Source: Flavobacterium sp. | Lineage (GTDB): Bacteria > Bacteroidota > Bacteroidia > Flavobacteriales > Flavobacteriaceae | Assembly: GCF_013822155.1 (NCBI RefSeq) | Contig: NZ_PNJW01000025.1 | Coordinates: forward strand, 1 to 39,688 | Length of the DNA stretch: 39,688 nucleotides | Direction: 5' to 3' | Shown here: piece after piece, positions 16,812 through 26,745 of the stretch | Layout: each line of letters starts with the position of its first letter | How positions within the stretch are numbered: position 1 is the stretch's first letter | Made by a program: the position numbers and the translations under genes | The notes under the pieces: model-generated | What the model was told of the DNA's origin: nothing | Databases searched by the model: none | Seen by the model: the letters and a program-made list of their open reading frames with translations, nothing else

Positions 16812-18173
16812 CTATTCTGCATTGTCTAAAAATTCTTTAATCTTTTCTACATATTTATCAAAGAAAGAACGTCTGATTTTATTCTCGGTACTTTCATTTT
16901 TTTGCTCCGTTGCTTTTGGGGCTTCGGCAATGGGCTCGACTTTAGGTTCTTCTATTTTAGCTTCTTTGTCTTTAGATTGCTCCATTTCAGACATTAAAAC
17001 AGCACTTTTTGTATTATTATTAATGCTATTCATCATTAATCCAACTGCAGTAGCATATAATGGACTAGACATTTCTTCATCGGAATTTCCGGCTAAATGT
17101 TCATTTGGATAACCAATTCGGGTATCCATTCCGGTAATGTATTCTACTAATTGTTTGATATGCTTCAATTGTGCTCCACCTCCGGTCAATACGATTCCGG
17201 CAATCAATTTCTTTTTAGGATCATCGTGTCCGTATGATTTAATTTCATCAAAAACCTGTTCAATAATTTCTACCACGCGGGCATTAATTATTTTAGAAAG
17301 ATTTTTAAGCGAAATCTCTTTGGGTTCACGTCCTCTTAATCCGGGAATAGAAACAATTTCATTGTCTTTATTTTCACCAGGCCAAGCAGAGCCAAATTTC
17401 ACTTTTAATAATTCTGCTTGTTTTTCAATAATTGAACAACCTTCTTTGATATCATCCGTAATTACATTTCCACCGAATGGAATTACAGCTGTGTGCCGAA
17501 TTATGCCATCTTTAAAAATAGCTAAATCGGTTGTTCCACCGCCTATATCAATTAAAGCCACACCGGCTTCTTTTTCTTCTTGACTCAAAACAGCATCAGA
17601 AGAGGCTAGTGGTTCCAATGTTAAACCGGATAATTCAATTCCAGCACTTTGGATACATCTTCCAACATTTCTGATTGAAGCAGCATGACCAACAACTACG
17701 TGAAAACTGCTTTCTAATCGTCCACCATACATTCCGATAGGTTCTTTGATTTCAGACTGACCGTCAATTTTAAATTCTTGTGGTAAAACATGAATAATTT
17801 CTTCCCCGGGTAACATGGCCAATTTGTGCACTTGATTGATTAACTGCTCAATATCCTTCCCGCAAATTACCTCTTCCGGATTACTGCGACTGATATAATC
17901 ACTATGTTGAATACTTCGAATGTGTTGACCAGCAATTCCAACTACAACATCTTTAATCATGTAGCCTGAATTTTCTTCTGCTTCCGCTACAGCGGTTTGA
18001 ATAGATTGTATAGTTTGCGTAATATTATTGACAACTCCTCTGTGAACACCCAAACTTTTGGATTTTCCCACACCTAAGATTTCGAGTTTACCATACTCGT
18101 TTTTACGGCCAATCATGGCCACAATTTTTGTGGTACCAATGTCTAAACCTACTGCGATGTTTTCGTTTTTCAT
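16812..18173 (-). CDS. ftsA: Cell division protein FtsA
   Basis: A 453-residue actin-like ATPase that tethers FtsZ to the membrane. ATP-binding motifs DIGTTK (11-16) and DIGGGTTD (209-216) and the later LTGGGAQLKHI are in place. The family 1C subdomain lies around 85-160. After a charged Glu/Lys/Pro linker (about 390-430) the C terminus ends in an amphipathic helix (FFDKYVEKIKEFLD), the usual membrane-targeting element. It starts six bases after the ftsQ stop and is followed by ftsZ 53 bases later. Confidence 0.97.
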   Translation of the reverse strand: MKNENIAVGLDIGTTKIVAMIGRKNEYGKLEILGVGKSKSLGVHRGVVNNITQTIQSIQTAVAEAEENSGYMIKDVVVGIAGQHIRSIQHSDYISRSNPEEVICGKDIEQLINQVHKLAMLPGEEIIHVLPQEFKIDGQSEIKEPIGMYGGRLESSFHVVVGHAASIRNVGRCIQSAGIELSGLTLEPLASSDAVLSQEEKEAGVALIDIGGGTTDLAIFKDGIIRHTAVIPFGGNVITDDIKEGCSIIEKQAELLKVKFGSAWPGENKDNEIVSIPGLRGREPKEISLKNLSKIINARVVEIIEQVFDEIKSYGHDDPKKKLIAGIVLTGGGAQLKHIKQLVEYITGMDTRIGYPNEHLAGNSDEEMSSPLYATAVGLMMNSINNNTKSAVLMSEMEQSKDKEAKIEEPKVEPIAEAPKATEQKNESTENKIRRSFFDKYVEKIKEFLDNAE

Positions 18174-18179
18174 GTGTTT

Positions 18180-18905
18180 CTATTTTGTGCAAACTACCTG
18201 TTGCGTGAACTTCAGATTAATATTTTTGTAACTGTAAATCGAACTATCCAAAACTGCTTTTTGTAAAAATGCTTTATAATTTTTGAATTTTCGCTCCATG
18301 TTGATGGTTTTTCCAAATTCAATGTCATATTCAAAATTTCTATTTTTCATAATTAAGCTTCCACTCGGCATAATTTGTATCCCAATGATGTTTTTTTTCA
18401 AAAACTCATCGTTGTGGATTATTCGAAATAATTCGTCTAATTTTTTACTGTTATTTACATTTATTTCCCCTGAAACCAGCGGTACACGTGCCGTGTGAAT
18501 ACTTGACAATGGCATCTTAGTGCCCTTGTAGTCAATGTAGTAGGAATCATGACTTTCAAACACTCTGGCTACCGGTGTTTTTTGTTTAACAACAGCTTTT
18601 AAATTCCCATCAACACTCACAAAAACCTCTGCATTTTCAACCATTTCGTGTCGGTTGATGGCATTCTCCAAATTATTCAAATCTAAAGCAACTTTCTGTA
18701 TACTGGAAGCATCTTTTTTATTTTCTATTAACAATTTATTAACCGTTTCGTGCGTAACAAAAAGTTGTTCCCCATCTAAAAATTCTACCGTTGCTTTTTG
18801 CAATTTCCGATTCTCATTTCTTTTTGACATGAAAGAATACAGGAAACAAACTACCAGTAAAATCAACAGCAAACGAATATTTGTCCAACTAAAATACTTT
18901 TTCAT
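18180..18905 (-). CDS. ftsQ: Cell division protein FtsQ/DivIB
   Basis: A 241-residue bitopic membrane protein: short cytoplasmic N terminus, one membrane segment (about 10-26, LLLILLVVCFLYSF), then a periplasmic POTRA-like domain (about 38-105) and a beta domain. FtsQ links early and late divisome proteins. Sequence identity to proteobacterial FtsQ is low; the call rests on topology, size and position between murC and ftsA. Its start overlaps the end of murC by 17 bases. Confidence 0.88.
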   Translation of the reverse strand: MKKYFSWTNIRLLLILLVVCFLYSFMSKRNENRKLQKATVEFLDGEQLFVTHETVNKLLIENKKDASSIQKVALDLNNLENAINRHEMVENAEVFVSVDGNLKAVVKQKTPVARVFESHDSYYIDYKGTKMPLSSIHTARVPLVSGEINVNNSKKLDELFRIIHNDEFLKKNIIGIQIMPSGSLIMKNRNFEYDIEFGKTINMERKFKNYKAFLQKAVLDSSIYSYKNINLKFTQQVVCTK

Positions 18906-20241
18906 TCAATCGTTCTTTTAATGGTTTAACCAGTTCACCTATATCTCCTGCTCCGATAGTGACAATCACGGTAGCTGTACTTTTCAAAACCTCATCAATC
19001 AATTCATTTTTTAAGACTAATTTTTTATTGGAATTCTCAATCTTTGACAACAACCAAGCAGAAGTAATTCCTTCCATTGGTAATTCTCTTGCAGGATAAA
19101 TATCCAACAAAATAACTTCATCAAAATACGAGAGACTTTTTGCAAAATCATCTGCAAAATCTTTCGTTCTACTGAACAAATGCGGCTGGAAAACAACTAA
19201 CACTTTCTGTTGGGGATACAATTCTCTTACGGCTTGGTGAACCGCATTTATTTCAGTAGGATGATGAGCATAATCATCAATAAAAACCAATTTTTCTTGT
19301 TTAATCTGATAGGAAAATCTACGTTTAATTCCTTTGAATGTTCCCAAGGCTCTGACGATACTATTGGTTGGGGAACCATATGTTATAGCCATCGCCAAAG
19401 CCATGAGTGCATTCATTAAATTGTGTCTTCCCGGTAAATTGAATTGTATATTTTTAATCGTTTCTAATGGTGTTTTAACATCAAAAACATAAGCACTATT
19501 TTCTACTCTAATATTAAATGCTGTAAAATCTGCTTCTTCATTAATGGCAATTTTGATTCCTTCCAATGGTAAATTTTTAGGAATGAACAGCAGGTTTTTA
19601 TCCTCCACTTTATTAGCAAATTCTACAAAAGTTGCTTCGATTGAAGCTTTATCACCATAAATATCTAAATGATCCGCATCCATCGAGGTAATACAAGCCA
19701 TATCCGGATACAACTGTAAAAACGAACGATCAAATTCATCAGCTTCAACAACTGTGACTGTTTTTCCGTTCCCAATTAAGTTTGAATTATAATTTTCAAC
19801 TATTCCACCTAAAAAAGCGGTTACGTCAACCCCTGATTCATAAAGAATATGTCCTAAAATACTGGAAGTAGTTGTTTTTCCATGTGTTCCGGCTACAGCA
19901 AAACAATAAGTATCTTTAGTAATTATTCCTAAAACTTCAGCTCTTTTCTTAATCGAATAATCGCGTTCAATAAAATAATTCCATTCAGAATGAGTAATGG
20001 GAATTGCCGGAGTGATAATAACCAACGTATTTTCAATATAAAAATCAGACGGAATCAAACCAATAGTATCTTCAAAATGAATCTGCATTCCTAACAATTG
20101 TAATTCTTTGGTTAACTCCGTTTCGGTCTTGTCATATCCGGCAACTTTTTTACCCAAATAATTAAAATAGCGAGCAAGGGCACTCATTCCGATGCCTCCG
20201 ATTCCAATGAAATAAACGTTATGGATTTGATTTAGATTCAT
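18889..20241 (-). CDS. murC: UDP-N-acetylmuramate--L-alanine ligase
   Basis: A 450-residue cytoplasmic Mur ligase that adds L-Ala to UDP-MurNAc. It has the N-terminal dinucleotide-like motif FIGIGGIGMSALA, the ATP P-loop GTHGKTTT (118-125), FLGGIV, EADEFDRSFL, HHPTEI and FQPHLFSRTKDF. A GTG nine bases upstream (20250) is also in frame, but the ATG at 20241 gives the usual start MNLNQIHNVYFIG. It overlaps ftsQ by 17 bases and follows murG. Confidence 0.97.
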   Translation of the reverse strand: MNLNQIHNVYFIGIGGIGMSALARYFNYLGKKVAGYDKTETELTKELQLLGMQIHFEDTIGLIPSDFYIENTLVIITPAIPITHSEWNYFIERDYSIKKRAEVLGIITKDTYCFAVAGTHGKTTTSSILGHILYESGVDVTAFLGGIVENYNSNLIGNGKTVTVVEADEFDRSFLQLYPDMACITSMDADHLDIYGDKASIEATFVEFANKVEDKNLLFIPKNLPLEGIKIAINEEADFTAFNIRVENSAYVFDVKTPLETIKNIQFNLPGRHNLMNALMALAMAITYGSPTNSIVRALGTFKGIKRRFSYQIKQEKLVFIDDYAHHPTEINAVHQAVRELYPQQKVLVVFQPHLFSRTKDFADDFAKSLSYFDEVILLDIYPARELPMEGITSAWLLSKIENSNKKLVLKNELIDEVLKSTATVIVTIGAGDIGELVKPLKERLNEKVF

Positions 20242-20267
20242 ATATCTCACCCTAAAATTTTAGGATT

Positions 20268-21362
20268 TTATCTTTTAATTAATTTAATTATTTCGTTTAC
20301 GATCTCTTTTGTTGCATCAGGCTTGGCTAATTTTTTTATTTGAGTCCCCAATTCATTTTGAAGTTTTTCATTTGAAATCAAATTAGAAAAAGTGGATTGA
20401 AATTTTTCATCTAATTCATATTCCTTTAAAAGAATTGCACCTTTTTTCTCGACTATAGCATTAGCATTTTTTGTTTGATGATCTTCTGCAACGTTTGGTG
20501 ACGGAATAAAAATAACCGGCTTACCCACTAAACAAAGCTCTGAAACTGATGATGCTCCGGCTCTGGAAACAATCACATCTGCCGCTGCATAAACCAAATC
20601 CATTCTATCAATAAACGACACTACCTTTACATTTTTCTGTTCATTAAAATGACTATATTCTTCAAAATACAATTTGCCACATTGCCAAATTACCTGTATA
20701 TTTTGACCTACTATAAAATTTAATTCTTTAGCGATAAGTTGATTAATTCTGCGGGCCCCTAAACTTCCTCCTAAAACTAATAACGTTTTTTTAGTGGCAT
20801 CTAAAGCAAAATAAGTCAACGCATCAACTTTTTTGTTATCGATGGAAATCAAATCCTGACGAACCGGATTACCTGTCAATCTGATTTTATTCTTTGGAAA
20901 ATATTTTTCTAAATTTTCATAAGCCACGCAAATAACAGAAGCTTTATTGCTCAACAATTTATTTGTTATTCCGGGAAACGAATTCTGTTCTTGAATGACC
21001 GTTGGAATTCCCATTCCGGAAGCTGCTTTTAACAATGGTCCTGAAGCAAAACCTCCGGTTCCAATTACCACATCCGGCTTAAACGATATCAAAATACTTC
21101 TTGACTTCAACAAACTATCGATGACTTTTACCGGAAACATTAAGTTTTGTAAAGTTAGTTTTCGTTGTAAACCAGCTATCCATAATCCTTTTATTGGATA
21201 TCCGGATTGTGGCACTTTTTGCATTTCCATTTTATCTTTGGCTCCTACAAAAAGAATTTCACAATCAGGAAACTGAACTCTCAATTCATTTGCAATAGCA
21301 ATGGCCGGGTAGATATGTCCACCGGTTCCGCCACCACTAACAATGAATTTTAAATTTGTCAT
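20268..21362 (-). CDS. murG: UDP-GlcNAc:lipid-I GlcNAc transferase MurG
   Basis: A 364-residue GT28 glycosyltransferase that converts lipid I to lipid II on the inner face of the membrane. N-terminal [11 protein letters not shown] (10-20), [17 protein letters not shown] and LTGNPVR mark the acceptor domain; [22 protein letters not shown] and [14 protein letters not shown] mark the UDP-GlcNAc domain. It sits between ftsW and murC, as expected for the cluster. Confidence 0.97.
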   Translation of the reverse strand: MTNLKFIVSGGGTGGHIYPAIAIANELRVQFPDCEILFVGAKDKMEMQKVPQSGYPIKGLWIAGLQRKLTLQNLMFPVKVIDSLLKSRSILISFKPDVVIGTGGFASGPLLKAASGMGIPTVIQEQNSFPGITNKLLSNKASVICVAYENLEKYFPKNKIRLTGNPVRQDLISIDNKKVDALTYFALDATKKTLLVLGGSLGARRINQLIAKELNFIVGQNIQVIWQCGKLYFEEYSHFNEQKNVKVVSFIDRMDLVYAAADVIVSRAGASSVSELCLVGKPVIFIPSPNVAEDHQTKNANAIVEKKGAILLKEYELDEKFQSTFSNLISNEKLQNELGTQIKKLAKPDATKEIVNEIIKLIKR

Positions 21363-21405
21363 TTCTTTTAATTACTGATATTCTAAAGCATAAAATTTCT
21401 TCGTT

Positions 21406-22695
21406 CTATTTCTTTTTCAATACTACATTCATTGGATTATCTTCAACAGAATAATCTTCAGAAATTGACTCTTCATCTTCTTTAATTTGTTTGTCTATCA
21501 TTTTTTGAAGAGCAACTTCCCGCTTTGCCTTTTCTACATTTTCAGCAGCTATTTCTTCTTCCTTTTTGGTAACATTCAATATAATACCAACCGCTAAACA
21601 AGTTACCCAAATAGAACTACCGCCACTACTAATAAGTGGTAATGTTTGCCCTGTTGTTGGTAATAATTCAACCGCAACCCCCATGTTAATCAATGCCTGA
21701 AAAACAATTGGAAAGCCTAGTCCGACTACCACTAATTTTCCAAATAATGTATTGGCCTTATGGGCTGCTACAATAAACCGGAGAAATAACAACAAGTAAA
21801 TCAACAAAATAGCTAAACCTCCAAACAAACCAAATTCTTCCACTATAATTGCATAAATAAAATCGGAGGAAGATTGTGGTAAAAAATTTTTCTGAACACT
21901 TTTACCCGGTCCTAATCCATAAAGACCGCCGGATGCGATAGCTGTTTTTGCCCGTTCAATTTGATAAACTTCATCTAAATCTGTAACATCATCTTTTACG
22001 AAACGTTCAATTCTAGCTTCCCAAGTATTTACACGTGTTGTCAATGGATTTGGAAATGCTTTTGCTATTAACACAAACAAGGTTAAGGCAACAAGACCAA
22101 TTCCTAAAACAGTAGCAATATATTTTAAAGGATATTTACCTATAAAAACCAACATCAAAATCATTGCAAATATCAAAGCGGCAGTTGAAAAGTTAGCCGG
22201 CAAAATAAACATCAATGTAATGCCAACCGGTAGCCATAAATCAATAAAAGAGGATTTAAATGTAATGGGTTCTTCTCTTGTTTTAGACAAATAACGTGCT
22301 ACAAAAATCATCAATACAATAAAAGCAAATGCTGAAGGCTGGAATGAAATTCCAACAAAAGGAACTTGAATCCAACGACTGGCATTTGCACCGGCTATTA
22401 CCGTTCCCTTAAATAACGTGTAAGCCAAAAGCACCCAAATAAAGGGCAAAACTATACGGGATATACTTCTAAAATAATGATATGGAATTTTATGAACACG
22501 ATAAATAATATAGAAACCGAGAGCTACATGAACCAAATGTTTTACTAAATAACTAACTGTATTTCCGGTTCCTTTTCCGGCATAAGCCAAATTACTGCTT
22601 GCACTAAAAACCGGCATAAAAGAAAACAGAGCCAATAGAGCAACCAGTGCCCAAATGACTTTATCTCCTCTTAAACTTTTGATTAATGAAAGCAT
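21406..22695 (-). CDS. ftsW: SEDS-family peptidoglycan polymerase FtsW
   Basis: A 429-residue multi-pass membrane protein with about ten helices. It has the SEDS signatures: GANASRWIQVPFVGISFQPSAF near the middle, ANFSTAALI, the periplasmic loop with YQIERAKTAIASGGLYGLGPGKS, LPQSSSDFIYAIIVEEFG, and LLPTTGQTLPLISSGGSS. It polymerises lipid II at the septum together with the PBP encoded in this cluster. A charged C-terminal tail of about 50 residues follows the last helix. It follows murD by 16 bases. Confidence 0.96.
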   Translation of the reverse strand: MLSLIKSLRGDKVIWALVALLALFSFMPVFSASSNLAYAGKGTGNTVSYLVKHLVHVALGFYIIYRVHKIPYHYFRSISRIVLPFIWVLLAYTLFKGTVIAGANASRWIQVPFVGISFQPSAFAFIVLMIFVARYLSKTREEPITFKSSFIDLWLPVGITLMFILPANFSTAALIFAMILMLVFIGKYPLKYIATVLGIGLVALTLFVLIAKAFPNPLTTRVNTWEARIERFVKDDVTDLDEVYQIERAKTAIASGGLYGLGPGKSVQKNFLPQSSSDFIYAIIVEEFGLFGGLAILLIYLLLFLRFIVAAHKANTLFGKLVVVGLGFPIVFQALINMGVAVELLPTTGQTLPLISSGGSSIWVTCLAVGIILNVTKKEEEIAAENVEKAKREVALQKMIDKQIKEDEESISEDYSVEDNPMNVVLKKK

Positions 22696-22711
22696 ACTTC
22701 TTTATCTAATT

Positions 22712-24043
22712 TTATAAATTTCTAACCGCTTGTTTAAATTGTCTTCCTCTGTCTTCGTAATTTTCAAATAAATCAAAACTGGCACAGGCCGGTGATAATA
22801 AGACGGTATCTCCTTTTTCAGTTAGATGTTGAGCTGTTCTTACAGCATCACTCATGGAAGAAACCTCTACCATCACATCAACTACATTTCCAAAAGCATC
22901 AATAATTTTTTTATTATCTACACCCAAACAGATAATCGCTTTCACTTTTTCACGAACCATTGACATCAATTCAGCATAATCATTCCCTTTATCAACTCCC
23001 CCTACAATCCATACGGTTGGTGTTGTCATACTATCTAAAGCAAAAAATGTTGCATTCACATTTGTTGCCTTGCTATCGTTGATATATTGCACATTTTGAA
23101 TTTTCAATACACGTTCTAATCGGTGTTCAACTCCTTGAAAATTAGACAAACTTTCTCTAATGGTTTGCTTTCTGATTCGCATCAATTGAGCAACTGAAGT
23201 GGCAGCCATAGCATTTTTCATGTTGTGTTTCCCCTCCAAAGCCATAGTTTTGGTCTCCATTGTAAATTCTTCTTCGTTGATGTACATTTCCATAGTGTCG
23301 TTGTTTATAAATCCTCCTATTTCATACTTTTTTGTCAGTGAAAAAGGAATTAATTTTGCTTTTGTTTTGTTGTTTTGTAACCAATTATTAATTGCTTCAT
23401 CGTCAGCATCATAAATCAAATAATCCTCTTCCGTTTGATTCATTGTAATTCTGAATTTAGAAGCAATATAATTTTCATATTTATAATCATATCGATCTAA
23501 ATGATCTGGGCTGATGTTTGTTATTATTGCAATATGTGGCTTGTAATTGATAATTCCATCCAGTTGAAAACTACTTAATTCCAACACATACACATCAAAA
23601 TCTTCATCAGCTACTTGCCAGGCAAAGCTTTTTCCAATATTTCCTGCTAATCCCACATTTAAACCTCCTGATTTTAGGAGATGGTAGGTAAGCATTGTCG
23701 TTGTTGTTTTCCCGTTACTTCCTGTAATTCCAATTGTTATAGCCTTGGTAAATTGAGATGCAAATTCAATTTCAGAAATTACTGGTATTTGTTTTTCATT
23801 TAATTTTTTTACTATTGCAACTTTGTCAGCAATTCCTGGGCTTTTCATTACTACATCGGCATTTAAAATCAAGTCTTCCGAATGTTTTTCGTCTTCCCAA
23901 GCAATATCATTTAAAACCAGAACTTCTTTGTAATTTTCTTTAATCTTTCCAAAGTCAGACAGAAAAACATCATATCCTTTTTTCTTTCCTAAAATGGCGG
24001 TTCCTACCCCACTTTCTCCTCCACCTAAAACAACTAATCGCAT
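22712..24043 (-). CDS. murD: UDP-MurNAc-L-alanine--D-glutamate ligase
   Basis: A 443-residue Mur ligase. The N-terminal domain starts with LVVLGGGESGVGTA; the P-loop GSNGKTTT is at 108-115; LELSSFQLD, NISPDHLDRY and the late LLSPACASFDLFENYEDRG complete the family pattern, the last being typical of MurD. It adds D-Glu to UDP-MurNAc-L-Ala in the cytoplasm. The stop of mraY and its start are one base apart, so translation is probably coupled. Confidence 0.97.
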   Translation of the reverse strand: MRLVVLGGGESGVGTAILGKKKGYDVFLSDFGKIKENYKEVLVLNDIAWEDEKHSEDLILNADVVMKSPGIADKVAIVKKLNEKQIPVISEIEFASQFTKAITIGITGSNGKTTTTMLTYHLLKSGGLNVGLAGNIGKSFAWQVADEDFDVYVLELSSFQLDGIINYKPHIAIITNISPDHLDRYDYKYENYIASKFRITMNQTEEDYLIYDADDEAINNWLQNNKTKAKLIPFSLTKKYEIGGFINNDTMEMYINEEEFTMETKTMALEGKHNMKNAMAATSVAQLMRIRKQTIRESLSNFQGVEHRLERVLKIQNVQYINDSKATNVNATFFALDSMTTPTVWIVGGVDKGNDYAELMSMVREKVKAIICLGVDNKKIIDAFGNVVDVMVEVSSMSDAVRTAQHLTEKGDTVLLSPACASFDLFENYEDRGRQFKQAVRNL

Positions 24044-24044
24044 A

Positions 24045-25274
24045 CTATCGTAGTTTTAAGGTTACAATGGATAGAATGGCTAACAATATTCCCACAATCC
24101 AAAAACGGGTTACAATCTTACTTTCATGGTATCCTTTTTTCTGATAATGATGATGTAACGGTGACATCAGAAATATTCTTTTTCCTTCACCAAATTTCTT
24201 CTTGGTATACTTAAAATAACTGACTTGTAAAACCACTGATAAATTTTCTGCTAAGAAGATTCCGCAGATTACGGGAATTAAAAGCTCTTTTCGAATAGCG
24301 ATTGCTATTACAGCAATAATTCCACCGATGGTTAAACTTCCGGTATCACCCATAAAAACTGCTGCCGGATAACTGTTATACCACAAAAACCCGATGAGAG
24401 ACCCCACAAAAGCAGAAATGAAAACTGTCATTTCACCCGAATTTGGGATATACATAATATTCAGGTAATTAGAGAAAATAATATTTCCGGAAACGAATGT
24501 AAAAATCCCTAAAGTGAGCACAGAAATAGCGGAAGTCCCGGCTGCTAGGCCATCAATTCCATCCGTTAAATTAGCTCCGTTTGAAACTGCTGTGATTATA
24601 AAAATGACGATAGGTATAAAAATTAACCATGCCCAAGTTTCATATCCATCACCTAAAAAAGACAACATATCTGCATAATCAAATTCATTATTTTTAAAAA
24701 ACGGGATAGTTGTGGCCGTTGATTTTTCTTCTAAAGGGACTGCAGAAACAACTGTTTCAGTAGTTTTTTGCAATATATTAGTTCGTTGTGTGTCTTTTCG
24801 AACGGTCACACCGGGATGAAAATAAAGCACAGATCCAACTATTAATCCTAATCCCACTTGGCCTATTACTTTAAACCTTCCTTTTAAACCTTCCTTGTCT
24901 TTTTTGAAAATTTTGATATAATCATCTATGAAACCAATTGTTCCCATCCACAACGTGGTCACAACCAGTAAAACAATATAAATATTATCTAATTTAGCAA
25001 GTAAAAATACCGGAACTAAAGTGGCCAAAATGATGATTAATCCACCCATTGTTGGTGTACCTGCTTTTTGCGTTTGGCCTTCTAAACCAAGTTCACGCAC
25101 CGTTTCTCCAACTTGCTGGTTTCTTAAAAATTCAATGATTCTTTTACCGAAAATAGTTGACAATAAAAGAGACAATAAAACCGCCAATCCAGAACGAAAT
25201 GTAATGTATTGAAACACTCCTGTTCCCGGAACGTCGAGTGATTTGTCTAAATAATCAAATAAATAATACAGCAT
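24045..25274 (-). CDS. mraY: Phospho-MurNAc-pentapeptide translocase MraY
   Basis: A 409-residue polytopic membrane enzyme that transfers phospho-MurNAc-pentapeptide to undecaprenyl phosphate, making lipid I. Motifs: KAGTPTMGG (about 72-80), [52 protein letters not shown] and [13 protein letters not shown] stretch of about 50 residues (about 165-215) makes it longer than the 360-residue E. coli enzyme, as is common in Bacteroidota. It lies seven bases after murE. Confidence 0.97.
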   Translation of the reverse strand: MLYYLFDYLDKSLDVPGTGVFQYITFRSGLAVLLSLLLSTIFGKRIIEFLRNQQVGETVRELGLEGQTQKAGTPTMGGLIIILATLVPVFLLAKLDNIYIVLLVVTTLWMGTIGFIDDYIKIFKKDKEGLKGRFKVIGQVGLGLIVGSVLYFHPGVTVRKDTQRTNILQKTTETVVSAVPLEEKSTATTIPFFKNNEFDYADMLSFLGDGYETWAWLIFIPIVIFIITAVSNGANLTDGIDGLAAGTSAISVLTLGIFTFVSGNIIFSNYLNIMYIPNSGEMTVFISAFVGSLIGFLWYNSYPAAVFMGDTGSLTIGGIIAVIAIAIRKELLIPVICGIFLAENLSVVLQVSYFKYTKKKFGEGKRIFLMSPLHHHYQKKGYHESKIVTRFWIVGILLAILSIVTLKLR

Positions 25275-25281
25275 ATCGGTT

Positions 25282-26745
25282 CTATTTGTTTTGTTCGTCT
25301 AACAATTCTTTTACGGTTTCCATATCGTCAAAATGATGACGCACTCCTTTTATTTCCTGATACGTTTCATGTCCTTTTCCGGCAATTAAGATAATGTCGT
25401 TAGGTTGAGCCAATTGACAAGCAGTTTTAATCGCTTGTTTTCTATCTAAAATTGAAAGTGTTTTGCGGTGATTTTGAGGTTCCACCCCTTTTTCCATTTC
25501 CAATAAAATTACTGTTGGATCTTCACTTCTTGGATTATCGGAAGTAAGGATAACTTTATCGCTCAAAGAAGTGGCAATGTTTGCCATAATCGGACGTTTA
25601 GTTTTATCTCTATCGCCTCCGCAACCAACTATTGTGATTAATTGTTCATTTTTGGTTCGAATATCATTGATTGTTCCTAAAACATTTTCTAATGCATCAG
25701 GGGTATGAGCATAGTCAACAATAGCTGTAATTTTATTATCTGAAACTATAAATTGAAATCGCCCGGAGACACTTTCCAACTCTGATAATAATCGTAAAAC
25801 CTCCAAGCTATCAAGACCTAATTCAACTGCAGTTCCGTAGATAGCCAATAAATTATAGGCATTAAAAGTTCCTATTAACTTGACCCAAACTTCATTCCCG
25901 TTTATTTTTAACAATAATCCACTAAGTTGATTTTCTAAAATTGTTGCCTTGTAATCAGCATATGATTTTAAAGCGTAAGTGAGTTTTTTTGCTTTTGTGT
26001 TCTGTAACATTAAAGTGCCGTTCTTGTCATCAGAATTAGACAAGGCAAAAGCAGTTTTTGGTAAAAAATCAAAAAAAGACTTTTTCACATCACGATATTC
26101 AGCAAAAGAGCTATGATAATCTAAATGATCATGCGAAAGATTAGTAAAAATACCTCCGGCAAAATATAGAGCTTCAGTACGTTTTTGATGTATGCCATGT
26201 GAACTCACTTCCATGAAACAATATTCAACTCCTATTTGGTTCATTTCATTCAAATAATGATTGATAGTCAATGAATCCGGGGTAGTATGTGTAGCAGGAT
26301 ACTCAGTTTCATCCACTAAAATCTTTACTGTTGAAAGCAAGCCTACTTTAAAACCGGCTTTTTTAAATAATTGATATAATAAAGAGGCAATAGTTGTTTT
26401 TCCATTTGTTCCGGTAATACCAACTAATTTTAAATTTTGTGATGGATTATCATAAAAATTAGCCGCTAAAAAAGCAAGTGCTAAATTGGTATCTTTTACC
26501 AGAATATAAGTTACTCCATTAACAATAAGTTCAGGAAAAGTATCACACACAATTACGGAGGCTCCTTGATTCAATGCTTTTTCAATAAAATCATGTCCGT
26601 TCGATATTGTCCCTCTAATAGCCACAAAGACATCATTTAATTCCACTTTTCTGGAATCAAATTCAATTTTATTGATAGTAGCTTCCGTTGAACCTTTCAC
26701 TGCTTCAATGTTAACTTTATATAATATGTCTTTTAGTGTGATCAC
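25282..26745 (-). CDS. murE: UDP-MurNAc-L-Ala-D-Glu--meso-diaminopimelate ligase
   Basis: A 487-residue cytoplasmic Mur ligase. The P-loop GTNGKTT is at 112-118; [33 protein letters not shown] and AGKGHETYQ are family motifs. The DNPR motif at 403-406 is the signature of enzymes that use meso-diaminopimelate, so the peptidoglycan here is probably of the DAP type. Its start overlaps the stop of the upstream PBP gene by four bases (ATGA type), which supports coupled translation. Confidence 0.97.
   Translation of the reverse strand: MITLKDILYKVNIEAVKGSTEATINKIEFDSRKVELNDVFVAIRGTISNGHDFIEKALNQGASVIVCDTFPELIVNGVTYILVKDTNLALAFLAANFYDNPSQNLKLVGITGTNGKTTIASLLYQLFKKAGFKVGLLSTVKILVDETEYPATHTTPDSLTINHYLNEMNQIGVEYCFMEVSSHGIHQKRTEALYFAGGIFTNLSHDHLDYHSSFAEYRDVKKSFFDFLPKTAFALSNSDDKNGTLMLQNTKAKKLTYALKSYADYKATILENQLSGLLLKINGNEVWVKLIGTFNAYNLLAIYGTAVELGLDSLEVLRLLSELESVSGRFQFIVSDNKITAIVDYAHTPDALENVLGTINDIRTKNEQLITIVGCGGDRDKTKRPIMANIATSLSDKVILTSDNPRSEDPTVILLEMEKGVEPQNHRKTLSILDRKQAIKTACQLAQPNDIILIAGKGHETYQEIKGVRHHFDDMETVKELLDEQNK

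Noticed and set aside
20242..20250. GTG start for murC nine bases upstream of the ATG
   Set aside because: The ATG at 20241 gives the standard MNLNQIHNVYFIG start; the extra three residues have no support.
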